A DNA stretch of 64,000 nt from Dipylidium caninum (Eukaryota; Platyhelminthes; Cestoda; Cyclophyllidea; Dipylidiidae). The position numbers were made by a program, and so were the translations under genes. Positions within the stretch are counted from its first letter, which is position 1, and every line of letters starts with the position of its first letter. This document shows, one piece after another, positions 37,205 through 47,531 of the stretch. The stretch lies in NCBI GenBank assembly GCA_017562135.1, contig QEYB01000705.1, positions 1-64,000 on the forward strand. The letters are read 5' to 3'. The notes under the pieces were generated by a model. The model was given only the letters and a program-made list of their open reading frames with translations, was not told where the DNA came from and ran no database searches.

Positions 37205-38010
37205 TGTATGTAAGTTATCATTACGCTGCTCAAAATACACCAATGGCCTTGGTTGCTGCGGAGGAAGCGACTCTCATTAATTATGCCAGTCGGTAGAACA
37301 AAGAGCCTTCGTGCGAGTGAAAACTCCCCATTTCAAATGAGTAGGTTGGAGAAACGCCGTAGGGTGAGGCCTCCAGTTCCGAGATAGTCATAGCTGCGTG
37401 CAGAAGCGTTTACAGTCTGATAATGCGGGGGACAAAGGAGTTGCCGACTTTTTTCCCTAAAATGAACATTCACCCTGACAAGGAAGGCAGTCTCCGAGAG
37501 GACGCATGGCCAAGAACAGAAGGGGAAAGAAGTAGCCAACCGACTCAGCCAACTCCTTACATCGGTGACCTCACCACCTCGCCAGTTGAGCGGCATACTC
37601 GCCTACGCCTTCTTGAATAACCATTTCCACCTTTCCGATTAAACCCATTTAGCCTTACATCTTGTTTCTTAACGCACACATCACGGAGACAGTTGAAATA
37701 ATTAATAGGAAGAAAGTATCCATGTGGTGGATAGTGGGGATGGAGGGGCAGAGCCTTCTGATTTGGTGGGAATCGCGACTCTCATTGGTACCCGCGTGAC
37801 GCATCGGACACAGATACACAAAAGTGGCATCTATCCTTTTCCCTCCGTTCAAAATGCACATGATTCTCTATTTCGCGTTTCTTTTAATAAATAAGGAAGA
37901 ATAATGACCGCAAACGATGTTTTGGATGGAGTTTTGATTATGCTCGTGGGGAAATAGTCATTCAATTAATTGTTCAATTGTAATTTTATCATCAATGATT
38001 ATAGCTTTTT
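37205..38010 (+). repeat. Dispersed repeat module, direct copy of 50085-51000
   Basis: The match begins at GTTATCATTAC and runs for about 800 bases. Shared blocks include ATTATGCCAGT(C/T)GGTAGAACAA, AAACCCATTTAGC, GGATAGTGGGGA and TTTTGATTATGCTCGTGGGGA-like tails. Gaps and substitutions are frequent. There is no conserved frame. Confidence 0.75.
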
Positions 38011-38029
38011 GTCTTTCCACTAAGGAAGA

Positions 38030-38370
38030 CGTAGATGGGCGTGGCACCCGTCTCCACCACCTGGCCGGCAGCAAAATAGGGGAGCGTAGAAGAACCGATC
38101 GCCTTGATTATCAAAGAGGATGGAGAGGAGACTGAATCCGTGTTCTCACACACGGCTGGATCGCCCTCAGGCACTCGGACGTCTTGATTACCCTCCCGTT
38201 AGTCGACTTCCAAAGTTTGTAGATGATAAAAGGGCAAACTCATGTCCCACGTAGTTTACCATAAGGATTCGTCATCGAAATTTGTCTGTTAGGACTTTGT
38301 AGAGACGCCTCTTTTCCCTTTTGAGGCTATCAAAATATGCACTGAGGGGTGCGAATTTGTCGTACATTCG
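38030..38370 (+). repeat. Dispersed repeat module, direct copy of 56150-56520
   Basis: Shared blocks include GTCTCCACCA, CTTGAT(T/C)(A/G)TCAAAGAGG, TTCTCACAC(A/G)CGGCTG, AGTCGACTTCC-type and CTTTGTAGAGAC(G/T)CCTCTTTTCCC. On the minus strand both copies encode related peptides. This copy gives VCENTDSVSSPSSLIIKAIG; the 56 kb copy has the same pattern with a one-base frameshift near its start. Confidence 0.7.
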
Positions 38371-38979
38371 TGGGTCACCTAATGAAAAAAATACCCTTTC
38401 TGCCGAGAATTCTCTATTTGCTTTATACACAGCAATAGGGAGTGCTTATATAAACCCAACCGAACCCTCCTCCATCCGCCATCCATTCTTCTCTCTCTTT
38501 CACCTATACCCATTGGTCTTCTATGTGATTAGCTTAATAGTGGAGTAACATACCGAGGAAGTCACCAAGCTTCGGCGCAACTCAGACATAAAGGCATGCC
38601 TACACCTGCAGAACCTCCTCCATATTGATGAAATTGTGGGAAGTATTCATAATCCAAGGCCGCTTCTTTGCTACTCAAACAATATAACGCAAACAAAGGT
38701 ATAAACTTTTCAGCAAACATGAGGGCATGCATGGAATTGTACGCTTTTACTTTACCAACCCAAGTACATGCACTGAGATGAACATTTACCTCCAATAACC
38801 TTGCTCACACACCATCCCTGCTGCCAAACATCGCCAAGTCAATCCTTCCTCCGACGACAAGAAAGACGGAGTGAGTCAGACAAGTGGGCATCAAGGCAAG
38901 GAACTCGTGTCCCTCTGTCTCCTCACTCATAGCCCTGGTGGAATTTCGTCAGCCAGTTGCAGTAGGTGGGCGCCTGGCC
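38371..38979. other. No gene recognised
   Basis: Short frames only. This region may include 3' flank of the minus-strand exon candidate at 38980-39228. Confidence 0.4.
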
Positions 38980-39228
38980 CTACTGCGGCAACTGTTGCGA
39001 TGGTGTGCAGGCCAACATCTGAGGTGTGAGTTGTGCGTTGAGAGGAAGAAATATTGAAATGTGCGGCTGCTTATAGGGGTCGTGGTAATATTCGCCCACT
39101 ACTTGCTTCTCGTTCATTTGTGGGGCCTCCTGTATAGGAGAGCCAACCAAAGTGATCATGGCCGGTTTTGTTGTCGTAGTTGCTATGGCTGTTGACGCGA
39201 TCATGGGCGACTGGGGCGACTGCATCTG
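38980..39228 (-). CDS. Candidate terminal exon, cytoplasmic-tail-like peptide
   Basis: A possible acceptor (GGACGAAG) leads into about 82 open codons to a TGA on the minus strand. The peptide is rich in Thr, Pro and Gln, with VVGEYYHDPYKQPHISIF in the middle. That resembles the proline- and tyrosine-containing tail of a membrane protein, but I know no specific match. The phase does not agree with the membrane-helix exon upstream at 40818-40602, so I do not join them. Confidence 0.35.
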   Translation of the reverse strand, partial: QMQSPQSPMIASTAIATTTTKPAMITLVGSPIQEAPQMNEKQVVGEYYHDPYKQPHISIFLPLNAQLTPQMLACTPSQQLPQ

Positions 39229-39359
39229 CTTCGTCCAAAAAAAATGTCAAATGTCTTTATCACAAGAGAACATATTTGTTTCTTCATTCACAGAGAGGAG
39301 AATGGATGAGAAGAGACCCTGCTCCGGCGGCCAAGTTATTGTATATCATTCTGTTAGTG

Positions 39360-39830
39360 ACATTTGCTAATTGATGACGCTGCTGAGATGAAGTGTAGGG
39401 AAGAAAAGATCCACATGGCGACTTCTGCTAGTGCGATCCCCTTCGACACATTCAAGGCAGAGTGCTCTATCAGGTCCACTACCATATCTTCCACCTCGCC
39501 AAAAGACTCCTCGAGATTGCATATGGTGAGAACCGGTCGTGCCTCCAGAGGTTACATGAATGGGCATGAACCGAAAATACTTAGCCAAAGTCGTTACTTC
39601 GACACAACACACCCACTGTCACTTCTCGTGCGTTTCCTCCTCACCTCAGTCCTCCATCCGCCACCCACAACTCATCTGCGCAATTAAGCTCCTCCTTGAC
39701 TCCGCCGTCCTAACAGCGTTGCCCGCACGTCACCGTGACTATTGCTATCAGCAATATGATATTTGACACCTGCGCGGTAGGAAGCAGGGGGTGGCGATGA
39801 TCCAAGCGTTTGTCACAGATCTCGGCCCCC
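39360..39830 (+). repeat. Dispersed repeat, direct copy of 46590-47060
   Basis: Shared blocks are TCTTCCAC, TGCCTCCAGAGGT(T/C)ACATGAATG(G/A)GCATG, CATTTCCTCCTC-type and GCACG(T/C)CACCGTG. The last is GATGAT(C/T)(C/G)AAGCGTTTGT. Divergence is moderate and no frame is conserved. Confidence 0.65.
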
Positions 39831-40016
39831 GGACAGGCAGGCCAATGGGAAGTGGCCATGATGGACATGTAGGTAATTTTGATAATTGTCTGCCCATATG
39901 ACATGCAAGGCGAGCCGAGGAGGCGAAATGCACACACGGGGAGTGGGGTAACTGTGAGGCTTTTTGGAGAGAAGGAGACATACTCTGCGGTGCATGTCTT
40001 CTCGACTTGACTACAG

Positions 40017-40340
40017 TATGGTGAATACAAGGACAGATTGCGCTTATCTGCACTAAAGATGTGAAGAAGAGTGAAGAGAAGCGGAAATCATTCGGTTAGG
40101 CCAAACGCGGCCTCGCCTTAGTCGCCTGTGGGAGGAAAGTCCTCACGATGTGGCTCCATAATGATAATGGAGGATAACCAGAATTAAGGTGACTAGAGGG
40201 AGAGGAAACTGTCTATTCACTCTCACCAGATTGATATCGAGGGCGAGTACTGAGGTTGACAGGCGATCTCTGAAGCAGCAGAAATGTGCGCTTTGCAAAA
40301 GGCATTGCAGGAGAGAGAATGGGCTAATGGTGAGTGGGTG
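40017..40340 (+). repeat. Young dispersed repeat, near-identical to 7355-7675
   Basis: See the partner at 7355-7675. The copies differ by about a dozen single changes and one-base gaps. Flanks are unrelated on both sides, so the unit ends are fairly sharp. Confidence 0.8.
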
Positions 40341-40601
40341 AGAGAGAACCCTAACTTTCTTTTCCATTGCGTCTGTTGAAGTAAGACAAATACCAGGGAA
40401 GAAACTTGAGGCTTAAATGCGTCATGCAGCCTATAGGGAGTAGTGTGTCTTCCCCAAACCACGAAGACTTGTCAAAGAGAGTCAGGTGGGGTTGGGTATT
40501 AGGAATAAATGCAGAGATGCCAACTAATGAGTCACTTCGTCCGCATTAAGTTGGTGCTGCAGTAAGATTGGCTTCTGCGTTGAGGCAAGTGCAGAAGTCG
40601 A

Positions 40602-40818
40602 CTACAAAGATGCGTACATGCAGACAAGTAGGACGACAATGGCACCCAGTGAGGACGAGATTGTGAGGAATGGTAGGAGCAATTGCGCTCCAACCGGTAG
40701 AAACGCGTACGAAGTCAATATGTCGAAAGGTCGGCAGTTGAGACATGCGCCGAGGCGATTTGAAAATGTTACCAAATTCGCAAATCGATTGATGACGCGT
40801 GATTCTCGGCTGACAGCG
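40602..40818 (-). CDS. Candidate membrane-helix exon
   Basis: The minus strand is open from a possible acceptor (CGCTGTCAG) to a TAG. The peptide has a C-L-N-C pair, then a hydrophobic stretch (LLLPFLTISSSLGAIVVLLV) of membrane-helix length. A donor AT|GTACGC may end it before the stop. A four-helix claudin/PMP22-like protein is one thought, but the signature is incomplete. Confidence 0.3.
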
Positions 40819-41649
40819 TTGTCATTGCTCAGGCCACGATAGCACGAAGTGGGCAAAGAGTTTCAACTGCCAGAGCTGCCTTTTGGCCCGCTGAGAAGGA
40901 AGAGGGAGAGAGGAGGGGGAAGATGGCCAATGATCACGTAATAAGGACTTTTCCTCCGGATCAGAATAGCAGATGAATTGAGTCAAAAAAAAAAGGATTT
41001 CTGAGGTGAAATAATTTCAAATTGACAAATTTCCAAACCACTTTATTGGACCGCGTTGGGGACATTTGGAGGACAATCCTTACAACTAGACCCTCTACTA
41101 CTCTGACAACGCGTTTGCTGGAATGCGCTGAATTGGACGCCTTTCCCGGTGGTGGTGGTGGTCTTCGAAATGAAGTTTATTTAACGTGGATTAACCCTTC
41201 TCCTATGCCTCAGCCACGACAAGGTTCGGGTTCGCTGCACCTAGACCCGTGTCAAACAGATTCTGATGGCGAAACATAAGCGAATGGGGAAGCGACTGAA
41301 GGCAGCCTTTGTGCGTTGGCCTAAGTTACGATTACCGCACAATTGGTGCAAAACAATGTAATGTCCAACGAGGCTATCGCATTTAGTTCAGCACGTAGTG
41401 TGGAAACCTCTTACCCACTCTATCAAATGTCATTATGAACTCACGAGTGCGCAGGAAATGAATCCTATAGAAGCTCATTACCGCTGTCCTCTCACACCTC
41501 ATTGCTCACCTACGCGTTGGGCAGCGTGGTTGGCCGTTTGTAGCCCATTTTGCTTAATTCACTTTTCTTCTGCATGCAAAATGTGATGCCAAGTGTGTTT
41601 ATTATATTCTTATAGACTTCTGAGGGAACCAATAGCTCTGTGGGCGTCG
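40819..41649. other. No gene recognised
   Basis: There is an A-rich stretch near 40984-40995. A plus frame at 41022-41279 lacks splice support. Confidence 0.4.
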
Positions 41650-42760
41650 TAGATCATGTTGTCTTTGGAATTAACTGAGTACGTAGGCAGGTTGCGGCAG
41701 ATAACCGCGTACACGGGAGTGCTTCCCAGGGCCTCTTCGGTACCCGCAGTTGCTTTCGCAATGCATGTGTTGCGAGATTGTCCCAGACAGTGATCTCTTC
41801 TCTTCGTAGATTAGTCTGATAGTAAGAAGAAACGGGCATCATCTCCACCTGAGTGTCTTGGTTCCCGACCTTCCATTTTCTTCACTCTTTTCATGCAATA
41901 TTTGATCACGGTCAAGTGTCCGATGCCTGTCCCTATTTTTCACTTACTGTAATGAATACTGCGTATACACGCCTTATTGCAAAATCTTCGCACCGTGTCT
42001 CCCCCTTTCTCCCTTTCCGACTGCCGCTTTCTTTGGCTGCTGGTGGCAAATATATAAACATGCTGGTTGCAACTTGTCAGTAGCGCACATTTTAACACAA
42101 TCGAAGGGAAGGGCGAAGAGTGGCCAATTGCGGCCGCCTACTGCCAAGAGTAGACGAGCAGCAGAGAAGTTAACTGCAAGTAGAGCGACTATTTGCACCA
42201 CTGTCCTCATCGCCGCATAAGTGATGCCTGAGAAGGGGGTAAGAAGACTGCAGCCCTACAGCTTGTCCGAGAGACATCAAGAACCCGCAACTCTTTCTCA
42301 GGCTGATGTCGTTCATTGTGAAGACTTAGAGGGGAAGTGCGCCGAATTGCTGCAATCTCGCGCCACTTTTCCGAGCAACGTTAAATTACCAGTTCGTAGC
42401 AGTGGCATTTTAACCCAAGCAGGGAGACTGACCGTCATGAGCCAAAGGCGTGGTCATTCATAGCTCACACCGATCGACGAAGTTAAAAGGAAATCCTTTT
42501 CACTTTGCATATTGTACAGAAATAAATTACTTTGAGCTAGACAGCCCCCATCATCCAACACCCCAATTTTCGTTATGCGACTACGCAGTGAACATTGTGA
42601 TTCCGTTTAAGCAAGCAATATGTAGCTCGATCATGCTCCACTTTCGCCTCCATCAATGCTCCATTCCGAGCATTTCGCCCTACATCAATCGCATTCACCG
42701 TCTCGCCCTTCTTCCCACATCTCCTTTTCTCCAACTCAAGCACATATTGTGAGCCAATCA
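41650..42760 (+). repeat. Long dispersed repeat, inverted copy of 12535-13560
   Basis: See the partner at 12535-13560. Here the unit reads forward. The matching blocks keep the same order and similar spacing over about 1.1 kb. Confidence 0.75.
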
Positions 42761-43014
42761 TCTCCTCCTACGGTGAGTGTCCGCTTCAGGGCATATTTTA
42801 ATAAGTTGCCAAGTAAAAAGACCACTTTACTCAGGTTTCGTACCCTTGTATGCAAGACAAGATGCGGGAAAGTTGTTTCAAGCGGCGACTAACGAGGAAG
42901 TCATAATATTCCATGTAGCACACATTTGTGTAAAATAATTCCTTTAGCTATCAAGGGATCCTAGCGCGTGCACATGCGATTTGCATGAGGCTGCGAAGGC
43001 ACTGAAAGCACTGA

Positions 43015-43480
43015 AGGCCTATAGCATGTAATAAAAGTGGGAGATGAGTGGAGGGGGGGGGACATTGCGTTCAAAAGGCTATTGGATGAAAGAAAACAGC
43101 TTGGGATATTGCTAGAGTGGAGAAAAGGAAAGCGTTTAGTGTGGAAGCGATTAAGTGGCACCAGGCACCGAGCATTCAGTTGAGGCTCCTTAACGTAATG
43201 GCAAGTATGCTAAGGTCACTTGTGGATAAACTCGTCAGTGCTAATTTCTCCAGCGCATGGGCAAAGCGATGCCTTCAAGAGGCTTTCGGAAGTATGGGAA
43301 ATGATGAGGGTGGGTATAGTTTGGTGAAAAGACGACGATACCTCTTGTAGACGAAGGGTGAAGTATGGGAAGAAGCGTTAAAATGGACTTTCGGCTTGTT
43401 GAAAGGACACAGTTGAGGTGAATATTTGGAGATGAAAGCACTTTTCCCAACAGGCATTCTAATGTTTGACATGTGGGGAC
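43015..43480 (+). repeat. Dispersed repeat flanking the nad4-like piece, upstream copy
   Basis: The end of this segment (TGAATATTTGGAG, AAGCACTTT(T)CC, CAGGCATTCTAATGTTTGAC) matches the end of 44740-45110 in the same orientation. The earlier parts align less well. Together the two copies bracket the G/T-rich 43490-44720 segment. Confidence 0.55.
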
Positions 43481-43489
43481 TGACTAAGT

Positions 43490-44720
43490 GGCTGATTGGT
43501 TGGTGTGTTGCGTTGTGTTCACGTGTGTTGCTAAGGCATTGTCATCACCCTTTTTTCTATTACTGACTACGCGGAGAGTTGGTGTCCTGAATATCCCTGA
43601 CAGGCGGGCTCAAGTAAGAGCAAGTAAAATGTTGATACTTTCTTACTGTTTTCTCATATTTAGTATTTTTAGTCTTATTGCCTTAGGTATATTCCAAGTC
43701 ATTCTGTTTAAATAAGTTGGGTTTTCCCCCTCCTTTTATCCTTGGAGGAGAATATTTCCTGCACGAACACATTCCCTTTTGTCGTTTGTATGCGATGTTT
43801 ATTTCGCCTTGGCCGTGCTCGATTCGCCTCATTTGGCGAGTCTCGTGCTGGTCATAGTTCTGCTTGTTAACTATTTTCTCCTAGTCTTCCTCTGAATTTA
43901 ATCTCGTTATCTCTATCTGTCTATCTATCTACCTATCTATCTGTCATCAATGTAGAACCTTTTTGTCAATATGTGAGAGTGTATTAGATGGTGTTACTTG
44001 GAAGGATTTGTTTCTCATCACCGATGCTTCATTATTTCCTTTGAATTCTTGGTTACTTGTGGCTCATACTGAGGCTAAAAGTATAGATTCTGCATTTATA
44101 GGTGGTTATGTCATGAACTTGGGACTGTTAGGAGGTGTATCCTTGGTGCCGTTATTGTTGTCACTATTTCACTTGCACAAATGAAGTAATGATATACTTG
44201 TTTACTAATGAGACTTGGATTTTTATTAACGCTTATTGTGGATTTAAGGGGGCAAGTGTTGGTTAGCCTTTACGGTATCAAATCATAGCGTTGAGGCTTT
44301 TCTTGGCTATTCCACTAGTGATTGAATTGCATCGAAAAGTCCTCTTCATATTCTTTAAATGTTGGTCTATGCGTTTGCCTGGTTTTGCGGCTAGATTGGC
44401 ATGTTCATAGTGCATATATGCATATATGTATTTGTGTATGCAACTGTAGTGCTTGGTTACTTGTAAAGTCTCGTGTGTAAAAGGTTGTTCTTCTTAGTAC
44501 GTGGACTTGATGTTCCTTTTGGCCTAGTGTAGAGTATTTTTTGGATAGAAATTATAAGGTTAGCAGGTGGATTGATTGGCTTCGCACTTGTCATACTGGG
44601 CGACGCATTTATCTATTGGGCGTGGGAGCTACATCACTGGTATAATCAGGTGGACATTTGTTATTTAGTAGTGGTCTCATTGGGAATGTGAAAATCCTCT
44701 GTATTCACCTAGTTGTGACT
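43490..44720 (+). pseudogene. Mitochondrial-like insertion carrying a nad4 fragment
   Basis: The plus strand here is rich in G and T, like flatworm mitochondrial coding strands and unlike its neighbours. At 43963-44184 it encodes LNSWLLVAHTEAKSIDS and then GGYVMNLGLLG. This corresponds to the conserved NADH dehydrogenase subunit 4 region with W-L...A-H-x-E-A...L-G-G-x-G. The frame is open for 73 codons and then breaks. A later piece (about 44590-44690) is also hydrophobic and might be mitochondrial, but I could not identify it. A CTAT microsatellite sits at 43913-43943. I read the segment as a decayed nuclear copy of mitochondrial DNA; its edges are uncertain. Confidence 0.55.
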
Positions 44721-44739
44721 CATGCGTGTGTCATGTGTA

Positions 44740-45110
44740 TATATGGGATTATTTGGTATATTGCGGAGAAGAAATGATGACTTGAGCTGGAGAAGAGTAG
44801 AGTGAGGAAGGAAAGGGGGTAGTTTTAAAAGAGTGTTGACGGAAGAAGAGGCTAACTTAGAGGCGGGCTGGCAGCAGCGTGAGCAGTGCATTGTCCTCAC
44901 GAGGCTTCCGAAAGTTTGGAGAAATTGTGCGAATTGGTATTTACTGAACAGGAGCGAATGTCGCGCTAGGAAAAATGTTGAAGTTGAAATAGACTTTTTG
45001 CTGTTGGAGTAAATGAGTGACGGTGAATATTTGAGTTGCGGATGACATCGTGGAGAAGAAAGCACTTTCCTCAACTGGCAATCTAATGTTTGACGTATGA
45101 GACGAATTGG
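44740..45110 (+). repeat. Dispersed repeat flanking the nad4-like piece, downstream copy
   Basis: See the partner at 43015-43480. The best shared block is GTGAATATTTG...AAGCACTTTCC(T)CAAC...GGCA(A/T)TCTAATGTTTGAC. Confidence 0.55.
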
Positions 45111-45255
45111 CATAATGTTGAAAACTGTCATTTTTCTACATGAAGAAGGGTCGCCAGACCGAGTCATTTATAACGCAGATGATAATATGGAACCTTTGTT
45201 TGCCTTGAGATCAACTTATCGAAATTTTGAAAGGAAATAGTGGGTAAAGTGTTAG

Positions 45256-45615
45256 AAAGTCTGTTTTCATCCCTCCCCACCTAAAGATACGATTGAAGCC
45301 TCCAAAAGATGCATCCTTACTTTGACTTTTACCGAAGAAGAATTGGTAACGGACAGGGGAAATTGGCGCATTCACTGGCTACTTCACCCTCCCTTTGACA
45401 TTAATTTGCCTGAAGTGCTCTCAGTGTGGAAACATGAATATGAGTTGAGCGTAGTGAGTGTTGACAAAGTTGTCCTGTTGCGGTTAAAGGGCGTACATTT
45501 TGGCAATATATTAGACGGGACGACTTCTAGACTGATTGCAGTATGGGTTCAAGAGAGCGGAGACAAATCACCTTGTTTGATGGGCATCGGAGGACGTAGG
45601 TATGATGACAAATAG
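45256..45615 (+). CDS. Unrecognised coding-like open frame
   Basis: From just after a TAG at 45253 the frame is open for about 119 codons to TAG at 45613. No ATG begins it, so it would be an exon or a remnant. Composition is protein-like throughout (for example FTEEELVTDRGNWRIHWLLH and KVVLLRLKGVHFGNILDG). I see no clear acceptor. It lies just upstream of the histone remnant but in no obvious relation to it. Confidence 0.35.
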   Translation, partial: KVCFHPSPPKDTIEASKRCILTLTFTEEELVTDRGNWRIHWLLHPPFDINLPEVLSVWKHEYELSVVSVDKVVLLRLKGVHFGNILDGTTSRLIAVWVQESGDKSPCLMGIGGRRYDDK

Positions 45616-45880
45616 AAGGAGGTAATATGGGGGTTTGAGGCATTGTGAGAAGAGTGTAGTGTGGAGAAAGGGGAACGGCTGAAGTCGCGGAAGGGGGGAG
45701 GGAGTGAGGGAGGAGGCAGTGTTAAGTGCAATTTGAGAGACTGGGCGCACGCCGAATAAAGGAGGCGGAGGAGGAGGAGGGTGGTGCATCTTGCTAGTGG
45801 GTAGTAAGTTGGGCTGCCTTAAGCGGCACTGTGCCCTATGGCGCTCTCGCTGTTAGGACGAACACAACTGCGACTACGAC

Positions 45881-46258
45881 ATGGCTGCCAAAGTGGTGTA
45901 AGGTAAAACCGTCAAAAAGGCGCCAAAAGTGATGGTGCCGAAGACGGATAAAGCAAAGAAGAGGTAGAGGAAGGAGTGTTACGTTATCTGCATAACCAAG
46001 GTGATACGCCAGGTACACTTCAATACGGACATCTCCTCAAAGGCCATGTCGATTATGAACTCTATCGTGAGAGAAATCTTCAAGCGTATCGCAGCTGCTG
46101 AGTCGAGCCGTCTGGCGGATTACAACAAGAAAACAACTATCATAAGTAGAGAGATCCAGACGGCTGTGCGTCTCCTGTTGCCGGGTGAGCGGACCGAGCA
46201 TGCGGCGTCGGAGGGCACCAAAACTATGACCAAGTACACCAGCTCGAAGCAGAGGTGA
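45881..46258 (+). pseudogene. Histone H2B pseudogene
   Basis: From ATG 45881 to TGA 46256-46258 the frame keeps the full length of a core histone H2B (126 codons with stop). The C-terminal two thirds align clearly: [18 protein letters not shown], then [15 protein letters not shown] and TKYTSSK at the end. The basic N-terminal tail is present but is cut by TAA at codon 7 (45899-45901) and TAG at codon 29 (45965-45967). Several conserved positions are changed, such as Asp for His before YNK. There is no intron and no frameshift. I see no other histone gene nearby and no histone 3' stem-loop. H2B packages DNA in the nucleosome; this copy cannot make a full protein from its own ATG. Confidence 0.9.
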
Positions 46259-46589
46259 GCGGAGTAAGCCTGCAATTCGGCACCGTGTGTCTGGATAGCA
46301 TGAGAACGATGAAAAGAAGGAGCGAGGCGAGGTGGGTCAAGGGAAGGAAGACAAGGAGAGGGAAGGCAAGAGAGGGGAGGGGGCTCATTGTCCAGTCTCA
46401 AGGTTAAGCTGCATGATGGAAGACAATGAGTCAGTCGTCGGTGATTTTGGCTTGTTCCTGGCGCTAACCTGAACGGTGTTGTCCCTCTCCTCTCCTCCCA
46501 CTCACCTTCTCTCGCTCTTCCGCCCTCTCGCCCTCAGGACATTTACGCCATTCCCACATGAAACTAATCCGTCCTACCTACCTCATTTT

Positions 46590-47060
46590 TCTCATCTCAG
46601 CCCCATAAAAGTGGTCGAACAATGAGTGGGTTGAAGCCGATAAGCATTCATCTGGGCTCTCCCTCGTATCTCTATTCTCTGATTGACAGCACCGCTTTGT
46701 TCACCACATTCGGGGCACAATGTTTGGCTCGAATTATCCTCTCCACTATGTCCACTGCCAAATCCTCCACTTGTCCAAAATGTCTTCCACAGTGTATAGG
46801 AAGATAAGCGGCCCTGCCTCCAGAGGTCACATGAATGAGCATGCAACTAAGAATACGTAATCAAAATCGTTGCTCACGACATTACACAATACAGCCACCA
46901 TCACTTCTTTTACATTTCCTCCTCGCATCACTCCGCCCGCCTCTCACGCCCCACCGACGCAGTTACTCGCGTCCTCGACTTGGTGCCTGCACGCCACCGT
47001 GGTGCGAATCGTGAGATCGAGATGATTGAAGCGTTTGTGAGAGATATCCGATAAGAAGAC
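46590..47060 (+). repeat. Dispersed repeat, direct copy of 39360-39830
   Basis: See the partner at 39360-39830. It follows the histone pseudogene by about 330 bases. Confidence 0.65.
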
Positions 47061-47531
47061 AATGGAAAGTACAAGTAATACCTCATTCTGACGACATATC
47101 TTCAACACGCTTCTCCAAGCATTTTCTTAAAATCAGCCTCATCTTCCGCCACCCCTCACCGCAATTTCTCACACTTCTACCCTACTCTTCCTTCCCCTTT
47201 CATGGAAGCGCCTCTCAAGGCTACGACTCTCAAATCGGAGCTTAAACCCTTCTACTATCGGTGAGAGAGACGCGCTGAAAATTTTGTCACCTCTTCTCCT
47301 CCTCAACAAACATGTCTCGCCTTCTTTGCACACTTCGTCCTAATATACTACTCATTTCCTACACGCCACTCTGGAGAAAGAGTTCGGAGATTATTTTGAG
47401 AAAAAATGCGACTAAATCTCGTTGATCTGAAATGAGAAGACAAGCTTTTCTACCACAATTGCATTTATGCCTCGTCTTCCATCGCCAAGAGCATGTTGCT
47501 GGGGCGGAGTAGTATAGGAAATGCAAAGTAT
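47061..47531. other. No gene recognised
   Basis: Pyrimidine-rich DNA without supported exons. Confidence 0.4.

Noticed and set aside
39710..40053. Minus-strand frames of about 100 codons
   Set aside because: They fall across the 39360-39830 repeat and run up to the start of the young repeat at 40017. The frame is not kept in the other copies.
40143..40367. Minus-strand frame in the young repeat
   Set aside because: The equivalent frame is not open in the 7355-7675 copy.
44590..44690. Possible cytochrome oxidase subunit 3 end in the G/T-rich segment
   Set aside because: The peptide HHWYNQVD only loosely resembles the Y-W-H-F-V-D motif, and the gene order would be unusual.
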